A DNA stretch of 7,447 nucleotides, taken from Betaproteobacteria bacterium. GTDB lineage: Bacteria > Pseudomonadota > Gammaproteobacteria > Burkholderiales > SG8-39. The notes beneath the pieces are model-generated. The model was given only the letters and a program-made list of their open reading frames with translations, did no database searches and was not told the DNA's origin. Shown here piece by piece: positions 1 through 6,331 of this stretch. A program made the position numbers and the translations under genes. The DNA lies in the NCBI GenBank assembly GCA_005888925.1, contig VBCP01000198.1:1-7447 (forward strand), written 5' to 3'. How positions within the stretch are numbered: position 1 is the first letter of the stretch; each line of letters starts with the position of its first letter.

Positions 1-521
1 CGCGCCGGACTTCGCCGGCGAGCGCCTGCTCCTCGGCGTCGCGCTTTGCCTGCTGCTGCACTTCGGCGGCGATCTCGCGGCGCAGCGGCTCGACCACCTC
101 GCGGCGAATGTCGTCGGCGAACGAGCTCGACGTGCCGGGCGGATTGGGAACGCTCGGCGCCGCGGGAGGCGTTGGCGGGCCGCCGCGCAGCTGGACGCCG
201 CGCTCATCGATGATGATCTCGCGCGGCGGGCTGCCCGATGATCACCTCGGGCGCCTGCGAGCGCTTGCCCTTGGGCTTGATGTGCACGCCGTGATCGTCG
301 ACGGTGATGTCGACGTTGCGGCTCGACGGCACGCGGCTCGTCCTGGTCGCGATGTCCCAGGTGAAAGGTGGCAGGCTCGAGAGCACGCCCGCCAGGATCA
401 TGACCAGCACCGACAGGAGAAAGAAGCGCTTCCACGTGATCGACACCAGCCACTCGGCATAGCGGCGGTATGCCGACGCGATGCCGCTGCCGACCTGCCT
501 AGCGCTGATGATCAGCGACAT
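1..521 (-). CDS. Hypothetical single-pass membrane protein, partial at the left edge, internally frameshifted
   Basis: I do not recognise the family. The ATG is at 519-521. The first about 30 residues are followed by a hydrophobic segment (residues about 33-50, FFLLSVLVMILAGVLSSL), so a single membrane anchor is likely, with the rest as a soluble domain. After it comes a motif VDITVDDHGVHIKP. The initial frame stops at 204-206 (TGA). From about 220 leftwards the next frame stays open to the window edge and reads EIIIDERGVQLRGG, a second copy of the same kind of motif. It continues into a Pro/Ala-rich linker and a charged, coiled-coil-like stretch (FADDIRREVVEPLRREI, then EVQQQAKRDAEEQ). This second frame has its own stop at 242-244, so the switch must lie between 206 and 242. 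A 1-base insertion or 2-base deletion would explain it. No strong ribosome-binding site is visible. The C-terminus is outside the window. Confidence 0.6.
206..242 (-). other. Frameshift interval in the membrane protein gene
   Basis: On the minus strand one frame is open from 521 down to a TGA at 204-206. The continuing frame is open only below the TGA at 242-244. Both sides read as plausible protein and carry matching short motifs (ITVDDHGVHIKP and EIIIDERGVQLRG), so an indel fits better than a natural gene end. The interval holds repeated ATC triplets and a GC-rich run. I see no classic slippery heptamer, so programmed frameshifting has no support. Confidence 0.55.
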
Positions 522-600
522 GCTCTCGCTTGGCTCCCGTGCGTTGAATGACTCGCACTGTAGGGAGGCCCTCCCCGGGCCGCGACCCGTTTGCGACGGA

Positions 601-626
601 CTGCAGCAGGGCGGCGCCAGCTGCAG
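601..626 (-). terminator. Weak candidate hairpin downstream of uvrA
   Basis: CTGCAGC at 601-607 and GCTGCAG at 620-626 form a perfect 7-bp inverted repeat around a 12-base GC-rich loop. It starts 24 bases past the uvrA stop on the minus strand. No T-run follows, so it is not a canonical intrinsic terminator. It could be a 3'-end stabilising hairpin or mean nothing. A shorter stem, GGGAG at 563-567 with CTCCC at 571-575, lies further downstream. The rest of the 522-650 gap shows nothing else. Confidence 0.2.
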
Positions 627-650
627 CTACGGACGATGGATGGCGGGGCA

Positions 651-1367
651 CTAGCCGCGCCGTTCGAGAAACTCTGACAGCGCCTTGCAGGTGTGGCCGC
701 GGCCGGAGCGGGCCTTTTCCGGCGGGCCCTGGAACACGATGCGCCCCCCGCCGTCGCCGCCTTCGGGGCCGAGGTCGATGATCCAGTCGGCTTCCGCGAT
801 CACGTCCAGGTTATGCTCGATGACGAGCACGGTGTGCCCGGCGTCGACCAGGCGGTGCAGCACATGGATCAGCTTCTCGACATCGGCCATGTGCAGGCCG
901 ACGGTGCTCACCAGCTTGATGCGCTGCGCCTCGCCGCCGGAGAGGGTGGGGCTTTGCTGCCCCAGGGTGAGATAACCCAGGCCCACGTCCTGCAGCAGCT
1001 TCAGGCAGCGCTGGATCGACGGATGCGCGGCGAAGAATTCCAGCGCCTCGTCGACGTTCATCGCCAGCACCTCGCCGACGCTCCTGCCGCGCAGCTTCAC
1101 CGTCAGCGTGTCGGCATTGAAGCGCGCCCCGCGGCACGATTCGCAGGTGACGCGCACGTCGGGCAGGAAGGACATGGCGATTTTCTTCATGCCCTGGCCT
1201 TCGCATTCCTCGCAGCGCCCGCCGCTGGTGTTGAACGAGAAGCGGCTCGCGGTCCAGCCGCGCACCCGCGCCTCGGTGGTGTCCGCAAACAGGCGCCGGA
1301 TCTGGTCCCAGAAGCCGACGTACGTCGCGGGGCACGAGCGCGGCGTCTTGCCGATCGGCGTCTGGTC
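651..1367 (-). pseudogene. uvrA: Out-of-frame C-terminal part of the tandem UvrA (fourth ABC cassette, Walker B deleted)
   Basis: This continues the same gene in a different frame: 238 codons and a TAG at 651-653. It begins at DQTPIGKTPRSCPATYVGFW, which in UvrA follows the linker after the last Walker A. It then has the zinc module (CEEC, CESC), the signature LSGGEAQRIKL (signature codons at 921-944), the H-loop region (VLVIEHNLDVI) and DLGPEGG. Compared with the equivalent cassette in the first half of this protein, about 26 residues are missing before DQTPIGK. A further 19 or so are missing between KLV and TVGLH, including the Walker B Asp-Glu. The frame has no start of its own that makes biological sense. 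As read, the fourth cassette is neither joined to the protein nor able to hydrolyse ATP. The lack of stops over 238 codons suggests a recent event or an assembly error. Confidence 0.85.
903..911 (-). other. uvrA: In-frame deletion junction removing Walker B of the fourth UvrA cassette
   Basis: The minus strand reads KLV-S-TVGLHMADVEKL across this point. The matching cassette in the first half reads KLA, then about 20 residues ending in LFLFDEP, then TTGLHFDDVAKL. The retained Thr looks like the last residue of a lost DEPT box. About 57 bases or more are gone while the frame is kept. The sequence does not show whether this happened in the organism or in assembly. Confidence 0.75.
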
Positions 1368-4300
1368 TTCTCCACCAGCGATTCGTACAGCACATCGCGG
1401 GCGAGGGTGGACTTGCCCGAGCCCGAGACGCCGGTGACCGCAACCAGCCGTCCCAACGGGACGCTTACGTCCAGGTTCTTGAGGTTGTGCAGCTTGGCGT
1501 TCTGGATCTCGAGGCACGGCGTCTTGCCATTGCGCCGCGGATGCAGCGGATGGCGCAGCGGCTCGCGCAGAAAGCGCCCGGTGACCGAGTCGGGCTGGTT
1601 CACCAGATCGTCGGCGTGGCCCTGCGCGATGACGCGCCCGCCGAGCTTGCCGGCGCCGGGCCCGAGGTCGATCACGTGCTGCGCGCGCCGGATCGTGTCC
1701 TCGTCGTGCTCGACCACCACCAATGAGTTGCCCTTCGCTTCCAATTTCTCGAGGACGTCCAGCAGGACCTTGTTGTCGCGGTGGTGCAGCCCGATGGTCG
1801 GCTCGTCGAGGATGTAGCAGACGCCGCGCAGATTGGACCCGAGCTGCGCCGCGAGCCGGATGCGCTGCGCCTCGCCGCCCGAGAGCGTCGGCGCCGAGCG
1901 ATCGAGCGTCAGATAGCCGAGCCCCACCTCGCGCAGGAACCCGAGGCGCGAGCCGAGTTCGGCGACAAGATCGCGCGCGATCTCGCGTTCCCGGCCGGCG
2001 AGCTCGAGCTCCGCGAAGCGTTTCTCCAGCATCGACACCGGCAGCCGCCCAAAGTCGGCGATGTTCTTCCCCTGCCAGAGGACCGCGAGCGCTTCCGGAT
2101 TGAGCCGCTTGCCTTCGCACTCGGGGCACTGCTCGTCGAGCTCGAGCCATTCGATCCACGAATCGAGCACGTTGTCCTCGGCGCCGGTCTTCGAGCGCTC
2201 CTCGTCCCATTCCACTTCTTCGATCGAGAGGCCCGTGCCATAGCACGCTGCGCACCAGCCGTGCTTGGAGTTGTAGGAGAACAGGCGCGGATCGAGCTCG
2301 GGGAAGCTGCGCCCGCAGGAGCGGCACGCGCGCTTGGTCGAGAACACCTGCACGTCCTTCTCCAGCACGTGCAGCACGCCCTTGCCCATCTCCAGGGCGG
2401 TGCGCAGCGCGTTGCGCAGGGCCGGCTCCGCCTTCGCCTCCACCTTGAGCGTGAGGACGGGGAGCTCGATCGTGTGCTCCTTGAACCGATCGATGCGCGG
2501 GAACGGCCGCACCGGCAGCAGCTTGCCGTCGACGCGCAGGTGCCAGTAGCCCTTGCCCGCGGCCCATTTCGCGAGGTCGGTGTAGACGCCTTTGCGGTTC
2601 AGCACCAACGGCGCCAGCAGCGTCACCGTTTTGCCGCGGTACTCGCGCATCAGCCTGGCCGCGATCACCTCTTCGCTCTGCGGCTCGATCGGGATCTCGC
2701 ACTTTGGGCAGTACTGCGTGCCGAGCTTGACGAAGAGCAGCCGCAGGAAGTGATGCACCTCGGTCAGCGTGCCGACGGTCGACTTGCGCCCGCCGCGGCT
2801 GGTGCGCTGCTCGATCGCGACCGTGGGCGGGATGCCGAAGATCGCATCCACATCCGGGCGCGAGGCCGCCTGCACGAACTGGCGCGCATAGGCGTTCAGC
2901 GACTCGAGATAGCGGCGCTGCCCTTCGTTGAACAGGATGTCGAACGCGAGCGTCGACTTGCCCGAGCCCGACACGCCGGTGATCACGGTAAAGCGCCCGC
3001 GCGGGATCTCGACGTCGATGTTCTTCAGGTTGTGCTCGCGCGCGTTGTGGATGCGGATGGTGTTGCCGAGATAACGGCCCGCCGCGGGCTCCTTTGCCGC
3101 CACCGGGACGCCGGAGCCGATCTTTTGCTGGTAGTCGCGCAAGGCCTTGCCGGTGTGGGACGTGGCATGCGCCATGACCTGCGCCGGCGTGCCCTCGCAG
3201 ACGATCTGTCCGCCGGCATCGCCGCCTTCGGGTCCGAGGTCGAGGATCCAGTCGGCCGAGCGCATGACGTCGAGGTTGTGCTCGATCACCACGATCGAGT
3301 GCCCGGCATCGAGCAGCTGGCGGAATGCGCGCAGCAGCTTCGCCACATCGTCGAAGTGGAGCCCCGTGGTGGGCTCGTCGAACAGGAACAGCTTCGGGTC
3401 CGACGCCACCTCGGTGTCGGCGAGGTAGCCCGCGAGCTTCAGGCGCTGCGCTTCGCCGCCGGAGAGCGTCGGCACCGGCTGGCCGAGCTTGAGATAGTCG
3501 AGCCCCACCTCCACCAGCGGCTTCAGGCGCTGCACCAGCTCGGCATGCGCGCCGAAGAAGCGCAGCGCTTCAGACACCGTCATGTCGAGCGCGTCGGCAA
3601 TCGACTTGCCGCGGATCGTCGCGTCGAGCACCTCGGCGCGGTAGCGGCGGCCGTCGCAGTCCGGGCAGCGCAGATACACGTCGGAGAGGAACTGCATCTC
3701 GACGTGCTCGAAGCCGTTGCCGCCGCACGCGGGGCAGCGGCCGTTGCCCGAGTTGAAGCTGAAGGTGCCGGGCGTATAGCCGCGCTCCTTGCCCACGGGA
3801 GATTTGGCGAACAGCGCGCGGATGCAATCGAAGGCGCCGACGTAGCTCGCGGGGTTCGAGCGCGTCGTCTTGCCGATGGGGGACTGGTCGACCAGCACGA
3901 CGTCGCTCACCTGGTGCGCGCCTTTCAAAGCCCGATGGGCGCCGGGCGCCTCGGTGGGCTTGCCTTTCGACTTGCGCAGCGCGGGATAGAGCACATCCTG
4001 GATCAGCGTCGATTTGCCGGAGCCCGAAACGCCCGTCACGCATACCAGGCGCTCGAGCGGCAGGCGCACGTCGATGTTCTTCAGGTTGTGCTGGGCCGCG
4101 CCTTCGAGCGTGAGGAAGATGCGTGCCGGCGCCGGCTCGCGGTGTTCGACCGCTTTCTTGCGCCCGGAGAGATAGTCCGCGGTGAGCGTGCTCTCGGCCG
4201 CGAGCTTCTCCGCCGGCCCGAAGAACACGATCTCGCCGCCGCGCTCGCCGGGCCCCGGCCCCATGTCGAGGATGCGGTCGGCGGCGAACATGATCTGCGG

Positions 4301-5926
4301 GTCGTGCTCGACCACGACCAGCGAATTGCCGGCGTTGCGCAGCCGCTTCATCACGTCGATCACGCGGCCCATGTCGCGCGGATGCAGGCCGATGGACGGC
4401 TCATCCAGCACGAAGAGGGTATTGACGAGCGAGGTGCCCAGCGCGGTGGTGAGGTTGATGCGCTGCACCTCGCCGCCGGACAGCGTGCGCGACTGGCGGT
4501 CGAGCGTCAGGTAGCCGAGCCCGACCTGGCACAGGTAGCCCAGCCGCGTGCGCACCTCGGTAAGCAGCAGGTCGGCGGCCTCGTCCATCGGCGCCGGGAG
4601 CGTGAGCTGCTCGAAGAATGCTTTCACGTCGGAGACCGAAAGCAGCGTCAGCTCGCGGATGGAGCGCCCGTCGAGTTTCCACAGCAGCGCGTCCGGCTTG
4701 AGCCGCGTGCCGTGGCACGCCTGGCACTCCGTGTATGCCCGGTATTTCGAGAGCAGCACACGGATGTGCATCTTGTAGGCCTTGGTCTCGAGCCATTTGA
4801 AGAAGCGCCGCACGCCGTACCAGGTGCCCGGCCACGATTTGCGCCAGCTCACCCACTCGGGCTCGCCTTCCAGCACCCACGTCTTCTGCGCTTCGGTCAG
4901 GTCGCGGAACGGCGTGTCCAGCGGCATGCGCCGCTTCTTCGCGTACTTCTCGAGATCGTCCTGGCATTCCTTGAAGCTCGGGCTCTGCCAGGGACGCACC
5001 GCGCCTTGGCGGAGGGTCTTTGCCTCATCGGGCACCACCAGCCCGAAATCGACGCCGATCACTCGTCCAAATCCGCGGCAGGCCTCGCACGCGCCGATCG
5101 GCGAGTTGAACGAGAACGCGGCGGGCGTTGCCTCGGCGTAGTGGATGTCGCAGTCGGCGCAGTGCAGGTCTGAAGAGAACTTAAAAACAGGGACAGACCC
5201 TATTTTTCTCATTTCGGATTCGGACGGCAGGGCGGCCGGACTTTCGACGTAGATATTCGCGCGACCCTGGCCGACGCGCATCGCCGCTTCCAGCGCATCC
5301 ATTACCCGCGGCTTCTCGGTCGACGAGATACGCACGCGATCCTGGATCACCTCGATGCAGCCCTTGGCTTTGCTGTGAATCTTGGTGTAGCCCTGCGCTT
5401 CGAGCAGCTGCAGCACCTCGGCTTCGCTGAAGTTCTTCGGCACGTTGACCGGGAAGGTGACGAGCAGCCGCTCGTCGGGCCTTTCCGCCAGCACATGGAA
5501 GATCGATTGCGGCGTATCGCGCACCACCGGCTTGCCGCAGCCGCGGCAGTGGAGCTTCGCCGCGCGCGCGAAAAGGAGCTTCAGGTGGTCGTTCAGCTCG
5601 GTCATCGTGCCGACGGTCGAGCGCGAGGTGCGCACCGGGTTGGTCTGGTCGATGGCGATCGCCGGCGGGATGCCCTCGACCGCGTCGACCTGCGGCTTGT
5701 CCATGCGGTCGAGGAACTGTCGCGCGTAGGGGCTGAAGGTCTCGACGTAGCGGCGCTGGCCCTCGGCATAGAGCGTGTCGAAGACGAGCGACGACTTCCC
5801 CGAGCCCGAAACGCCGGTCACCACGACCAGTTCGCCGGTCGGGATCGCTAGGCTGAGGTTCTTGAGGTTGTTCTGGCGGGCGCCGCGGATGACGATCGCG
5901 TCGCCGGGAATCTGTTCCTGCTTCAC
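1187..5926 (-). CDS. uvrA: Excinuclease ABC subunit A, tandem (double-length) UvrA; main open frame, disrupted near its 3' end
   Basis: UvrA is the damage-sensing ATPase of nucleotide excision repair: it scans DNA, loads UvrB and leaves. Here two UvrA units are fused. Unit 1 has Walker A at residues 38-46, a UvrB-binding-like insert at about 120-230, zinc cysteines C256/C259/C280/C283, signature LSGGEVQR 482-489 and Walker B LDEPS 507-511. Its second cassette has Walker A 632-640, a zinc module C731/C734/C754/C757, LSGGEAQR 821-828 and FDEPT 849-853. Unit 2 repeats this order: Walker A 984-992, CxxC pairs at 1073, 1201, 1225 and 1267, LSGGEAQR 1348-1355, LDEPT 1373-1377. Its fourth cassette opens with Walker A at 1499-1507. 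Homology in this frame ends at K1520 (1367-1369); the remaining 59 Arg/Ala-rich residues are out-of-frame sequence. The start is GTG at 5924-5926, placed by the usual UvrA N-terminus (IVIRGARQNNLKNL). No clear ribosome-binding site is visible. Tandem UvrAs of about 1,800-1,950 residues are known in betaproteobacteria. Confidence 0.93.
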   Translation of the reverse strand: MKQEQIPGDAIVIRGARQNNLKNLSLAIPTGELVVVTGVSGSGKSSLVFDTLYAEGQRRYVETFSPYARQFLDRMDKPQVDAVEGIPPAIAIDQTNPVRTSRSTVGTMTELNDHLKLLFARAAKLHCRGCGKPVVRDTPQSIFHVLAERPDERLLVTFPVNVPKNFSEAEVLQLLEAQGYTKIHSKAKGCIEVIQDRVRISSTEKPRVMDALEAAMRVGQGRANIYVESPAALPSESEMRKIGSVPVFKFSSDLHCADCDIHYAEATPAAFSFNSPIGACEACRGFGRVIGVDFGLVVPDEAKTLRQGAVRPWQSPSFKECQDDLEKYAKKRRMPLDTPFRDLTEAQKTWVLEGEPEWVSWRKSWPGTWYGVRRFFKWLETKAYKMHIRVLLSKYRAYTECQACHGTRLKPDALLWKLDGRSIRELTLLSVSDVKAFFEQLTLPAPMDEAADLLLTEVRTRLGYLCQVGLGYLTLDRQSRTLSGGEVQRINLTTALGTSLVNTLFVLDEPSIGLHPRDMGRVIDVMKRLRNAGNSLVVVEHDPQIMFAADRILDMGPGPGERGGEIVFFGPAEKLAAESTLTADYLSGRKKAVEHREPAPARIFLTLEGAAQHNLKNIDVRLPLERLVCVTGVSGSGKSTLIQDVLYPALRKSKGKPTEAPGAHRALKGAHQVSDVVLVDQSPIGKTTRSNPASYVGAFDCIRALFAKSPVGKERGYTPGTFSFNSGNGRCPACGGNGFEHVEMQFLSDVYLRCPDCDGRRYRAEVLDATIRGKSIADALDMTVSEALRFFGAHAELVQRLKPLVEVGLDYLKLGQPVPTLSGGEAQRLKLAGYLADTEVASDPKLFLFDEPTTGLHFDDVAKLLRAFRQLLDAGHSIVVIEHNLDVMRSADWILDLGPEGGDAGGQIVCEGTPAQVMAHATSHTGKALRDYQQKIGSGVPVAAKEPAAGRYLGNTIRIHNAREHNLKNIDVEIPRGRFTVITGVSGSGKSTLAFDILFNEGQRRYLESLNAYARQFVQAASRPDVDAIFGIPPTVAIEQRTSRGGRKSTVGTLTEVHHFLRLLFVKLGTQYCPKCEIPIEPQSEEVIAARLMREYRGKTVTLLAPLVLNRKGVYTDLAKWAAGKGYWHLRVDGKLLPVRPFPRIDRFKEHTIELPVLTLKVEAKAEPALRNALRTALEMGKGVLHVLEKDVQVFSTKRACRSCGRSFPELDPRLFSYNSKHGWCAACYGTGLSIEEVEWDEERSKTGAEDNVLDSWIEWLELDEQCPECEGKRLNPEALAVLWQGKNIADFGRLPVSMLEKRFAELELAGREREIARDLVAELGSRLGFLREVGLGYLTLDRSAPTLSGGEAQRIRLAAQLGSNLRGVCYILDEPTIGLHHRDNKVLLDVLEKLEAKGNSLVVVEHDEDTIRRAQHVIDLGPGAGKLGGRVIAQGHADDLVNQPDSVTGRFLREPLRHPLHPRRNGKTPCLEIQNAKLHNLKNLDVSVPLGRLVAVTGVSGSGKSTLARDVLYESLVEKTRRRSARRRARAPRRTSASGTRSGACLRTPPRRGCAAGPRAASRSTPAAGAARNAKARA
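1365..1372 (-). other. uvrA: Deletion and frameshift junction in uvrA
   Basis: Reading on the minus strand, the upstream frame ends LARDVLYESLVEK (last codon 1367-1369). The downstream frame starts at DQTPIGKT (Asp codon 1365-1367). In the first-half counterpart, 28 residues lie between QDVLYPAL and VDQSPIGKT; here almost none remain. The junction therefore combines a loss of roughly 75-80 bases or more with a change of frame. The size is inferred from the internal paralogue and could be larger. Confidence 0.75.
5183..5207. repeat. REP-like palindrome (RAYT-type GGGACAGACCC core) inside uvrA
   Basis: AAAAACAGGG (5183-5192) and CCCTATTTTT (5198-5207) are inverted repeats matching at 9 of 10 positions around the loop ACAGA. 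The element is strikingly AT-rich inside GC-rich coding sequence. On the uvrA strand it is read in frame as KIGSVPVF, with codons (AGA, AAA, ATA, TCT, TTT) unlike their neighbours. From memory, GGGTCTGTCCC palindromes flanked by A and T runs are scattered through many proteobacterial genomes, often in those with REP-associated tyrosine transposases. The link to that family is inference. Confidence 0.55.
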
Positions 5927-5927
5927 T

Positions 5928-5945
5928 GCCGCTAATTTTAGCGGC
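5928..5945 (-). promoter_or_regulatory. Perfect inverted repeat touching the uvrA start codon
   Basis: GCCGCTAA (5928-5935) and TTAGCGGC (5938-5945) form an 8-bp perfect stem with a 2-base centre. It ends one base before the uvrA GTG (5924-5926). It fills most of the 30-base gap after the zinc-ribbon gene, where the uvrA ribosome-binding site should lie. It could hinder or reposition ribosome entry, or act as an operator. No T-run follows, so termination is unlikely. The inverted repeat is seen directly; its role is inference. Confidence 0.45.
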
Positions 5946-5956
5946 TTACCGAGGGG

Positions 5957-6202
5957 TTACTGAGCGGGTTCCTCTGATTTCGTGCCGCTGACCAGCAGGT
6001 TTCGCATCAGCGAGCCGCAGTGCGCGCAGTGGACGATCCCCGAGGCGTAGAGCTTGAATTCGTCGCCGTCGCAGCGCAGGCAGTAGTACTGCGGGCCCCA
6101 GTCCTGGAGCACCGCCACGCGCTTGGCGCGCCGGCGCCGCTTGCTGCGGTACTCGGCGAGCCGGATGACGTTCTGCTGCTCTTCGTGCTGCGGGTTTTCC
6201 AC
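5957..6202 (-). CDS. Small zinc-ribbon protein of unknown function
   Basis: This encodes 81 residues from a GTG at 6200-6202 to a TAA at 5957-5959. A basic N-terminal stretch (SKRRRRAKR, residues 20-28) is followed by a zinc ribbon with two knuckles, C41-x2-C44 and C59-x2-C62, set in YYCLRCDGDEFKLYASG and VHCAHCG. That pattern suggests a small nucleic-acid- or protein-binding zinc protein; I cannot name the family. This frame was chosen over an overlapping 88-codon frame from an ATG at 6210-6212 because only this one has the paired CxxC motifs. It lies 30 bases upstream of uvrA, on the same strand and in the same frame, so co-transcription is likely. The ribosome-binding site is weak; ATTTAAAT at 6211-6218 lies just upstream. 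Confidence 0.75.
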   Translation of the reverse strand: MENPQHEEQQNVIRLAEYRSKRRRRAKRVAVLQDWGPQYYCLRCDGDEFKLYASGIVHCAHCGSLMRNLLVSGTKSEEPAQ

Positions 6203-6248
6203 AGCCGATCATTTAAATAGTCCCGTTCCCCGGCGATCCACCAAGGCG

Positions 6249-6254
6249 TATAGT
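6249..6254 (+). promoter_or_regulatory. Candidate -10 element for the phasin gene
   Basis: TATAGT matches the sigma-70 -10 consensus at five of six positions. It sits in the only divergent intergenic region of the window (6203-6331), 77 bases before the phasin ATG. The sequence about 17 bases upstream (around 6226-6231, TTCCCC) is a poor -35, so an activator or an alternative promoter is possible. Initiation near 6261 would give a leader of about 70 bases containing the three hairpins listed separately. This rests on pattern matching only. Confidence 0.3.
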
Positions 6255-6273
6255 CCGAGCAGTCGAAAAGAAA

Positions 6274-6309
6274 CGGGCGCAAAGCCCGCGGCCGGAAGGG
6301 AGACCCTCC
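6274..6309 (+). promoter_or_regulatory. Two consecutive hairpins in the phasin leader
   Basis: The first stem is CGGGC (6274-6278) with GCCCG (6284-6288) around the loop GCAAA. Five bases later, GGAAGGG (6294-6300) pairs with CCCTCC (6304-6309) around the loop AGA, with one bulged A. Both would be in the mRNA if the -10 at 6249-6254 is used. A role in mRNA stability or translation is possible. Neither is followed by a T-run, so they are not intrinsic terminators. Confidence 0.4.
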
Positions 6310-6310
6310 A

Positions 6311-6330
6311 ACTAGTTCGAGGAGACTAGT
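6311..6330 (+). promoter_or_regulatory. Ribosome-binding site of the phasin gene, held in a hairpin loop
   Basis: GAGGAG at 6319-6324 lies 7 bases before the phasin ATG (6332-6334), a strong Shine-Dalgarno site that fixes the start. It is flanked by two copies of ACTAGT (6311-6316 and 6325-6330). Because ACTAGT is its own reverse complement, the copies can pair and place the ribosome-binding site in an 8-base loop. The arrangement is seen directly; any regulatory effect is inferred. Confidence 0.6.
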
Positions 6331-6331
6331 C

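Noticed and set aside
108..551. A plus-strand 147-codon open frame over the left-hand gene
   Set aside because: It is antisense to the membrane-anchored protein, has no domain and is Arg/Ala-rich, typical of a shadow frame.
563..575. GGGAG/CTCCC stem between uvrA and the membrane protein gene as an intrinsic terminator
   Set aside because: The stem is only 5 bp and no T-run follows on either strand.
1781..5173. A very long plus-strand open frame (1,130 codons) opposite uvrA
   Set aside because: It is antisense to a clear UvrA. Its translation is low-complexity Arg/Ala/Leu/His-rich with no recognisable domain, as expected for the reverse frame of a GC-rich gene.
6190..6207. A possible LexA (SOS) box near the zinc-ribbon start, CTGT...GCAG on the minus strand
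   Set aside because: The spacing between CTG and CAG is 11 rather than 10 bases, and the sequence lies inside the start of the coding region.
5946..6212. An overlapping 88-codon minus-strand frame starting at an ATG at 6210-6212
   Set aside because: The product is Arg/Ala/Pro-rich without motifs, while the frame starting at 6202 has a paired CxxC zinc ribbon.
6274..6294. Resemblance of GCAAAGCC followed by GGCC to the core of the c-di-GMP-I (GEMM) riboswitch
   Set aside because: The upstream GCACAGGGCAAACC-like part, a GAAA-capped stem and the downstream receptor hairpin are all missing, and the sequence is better explained by a simple CGGGC/GCCCG hairpin.
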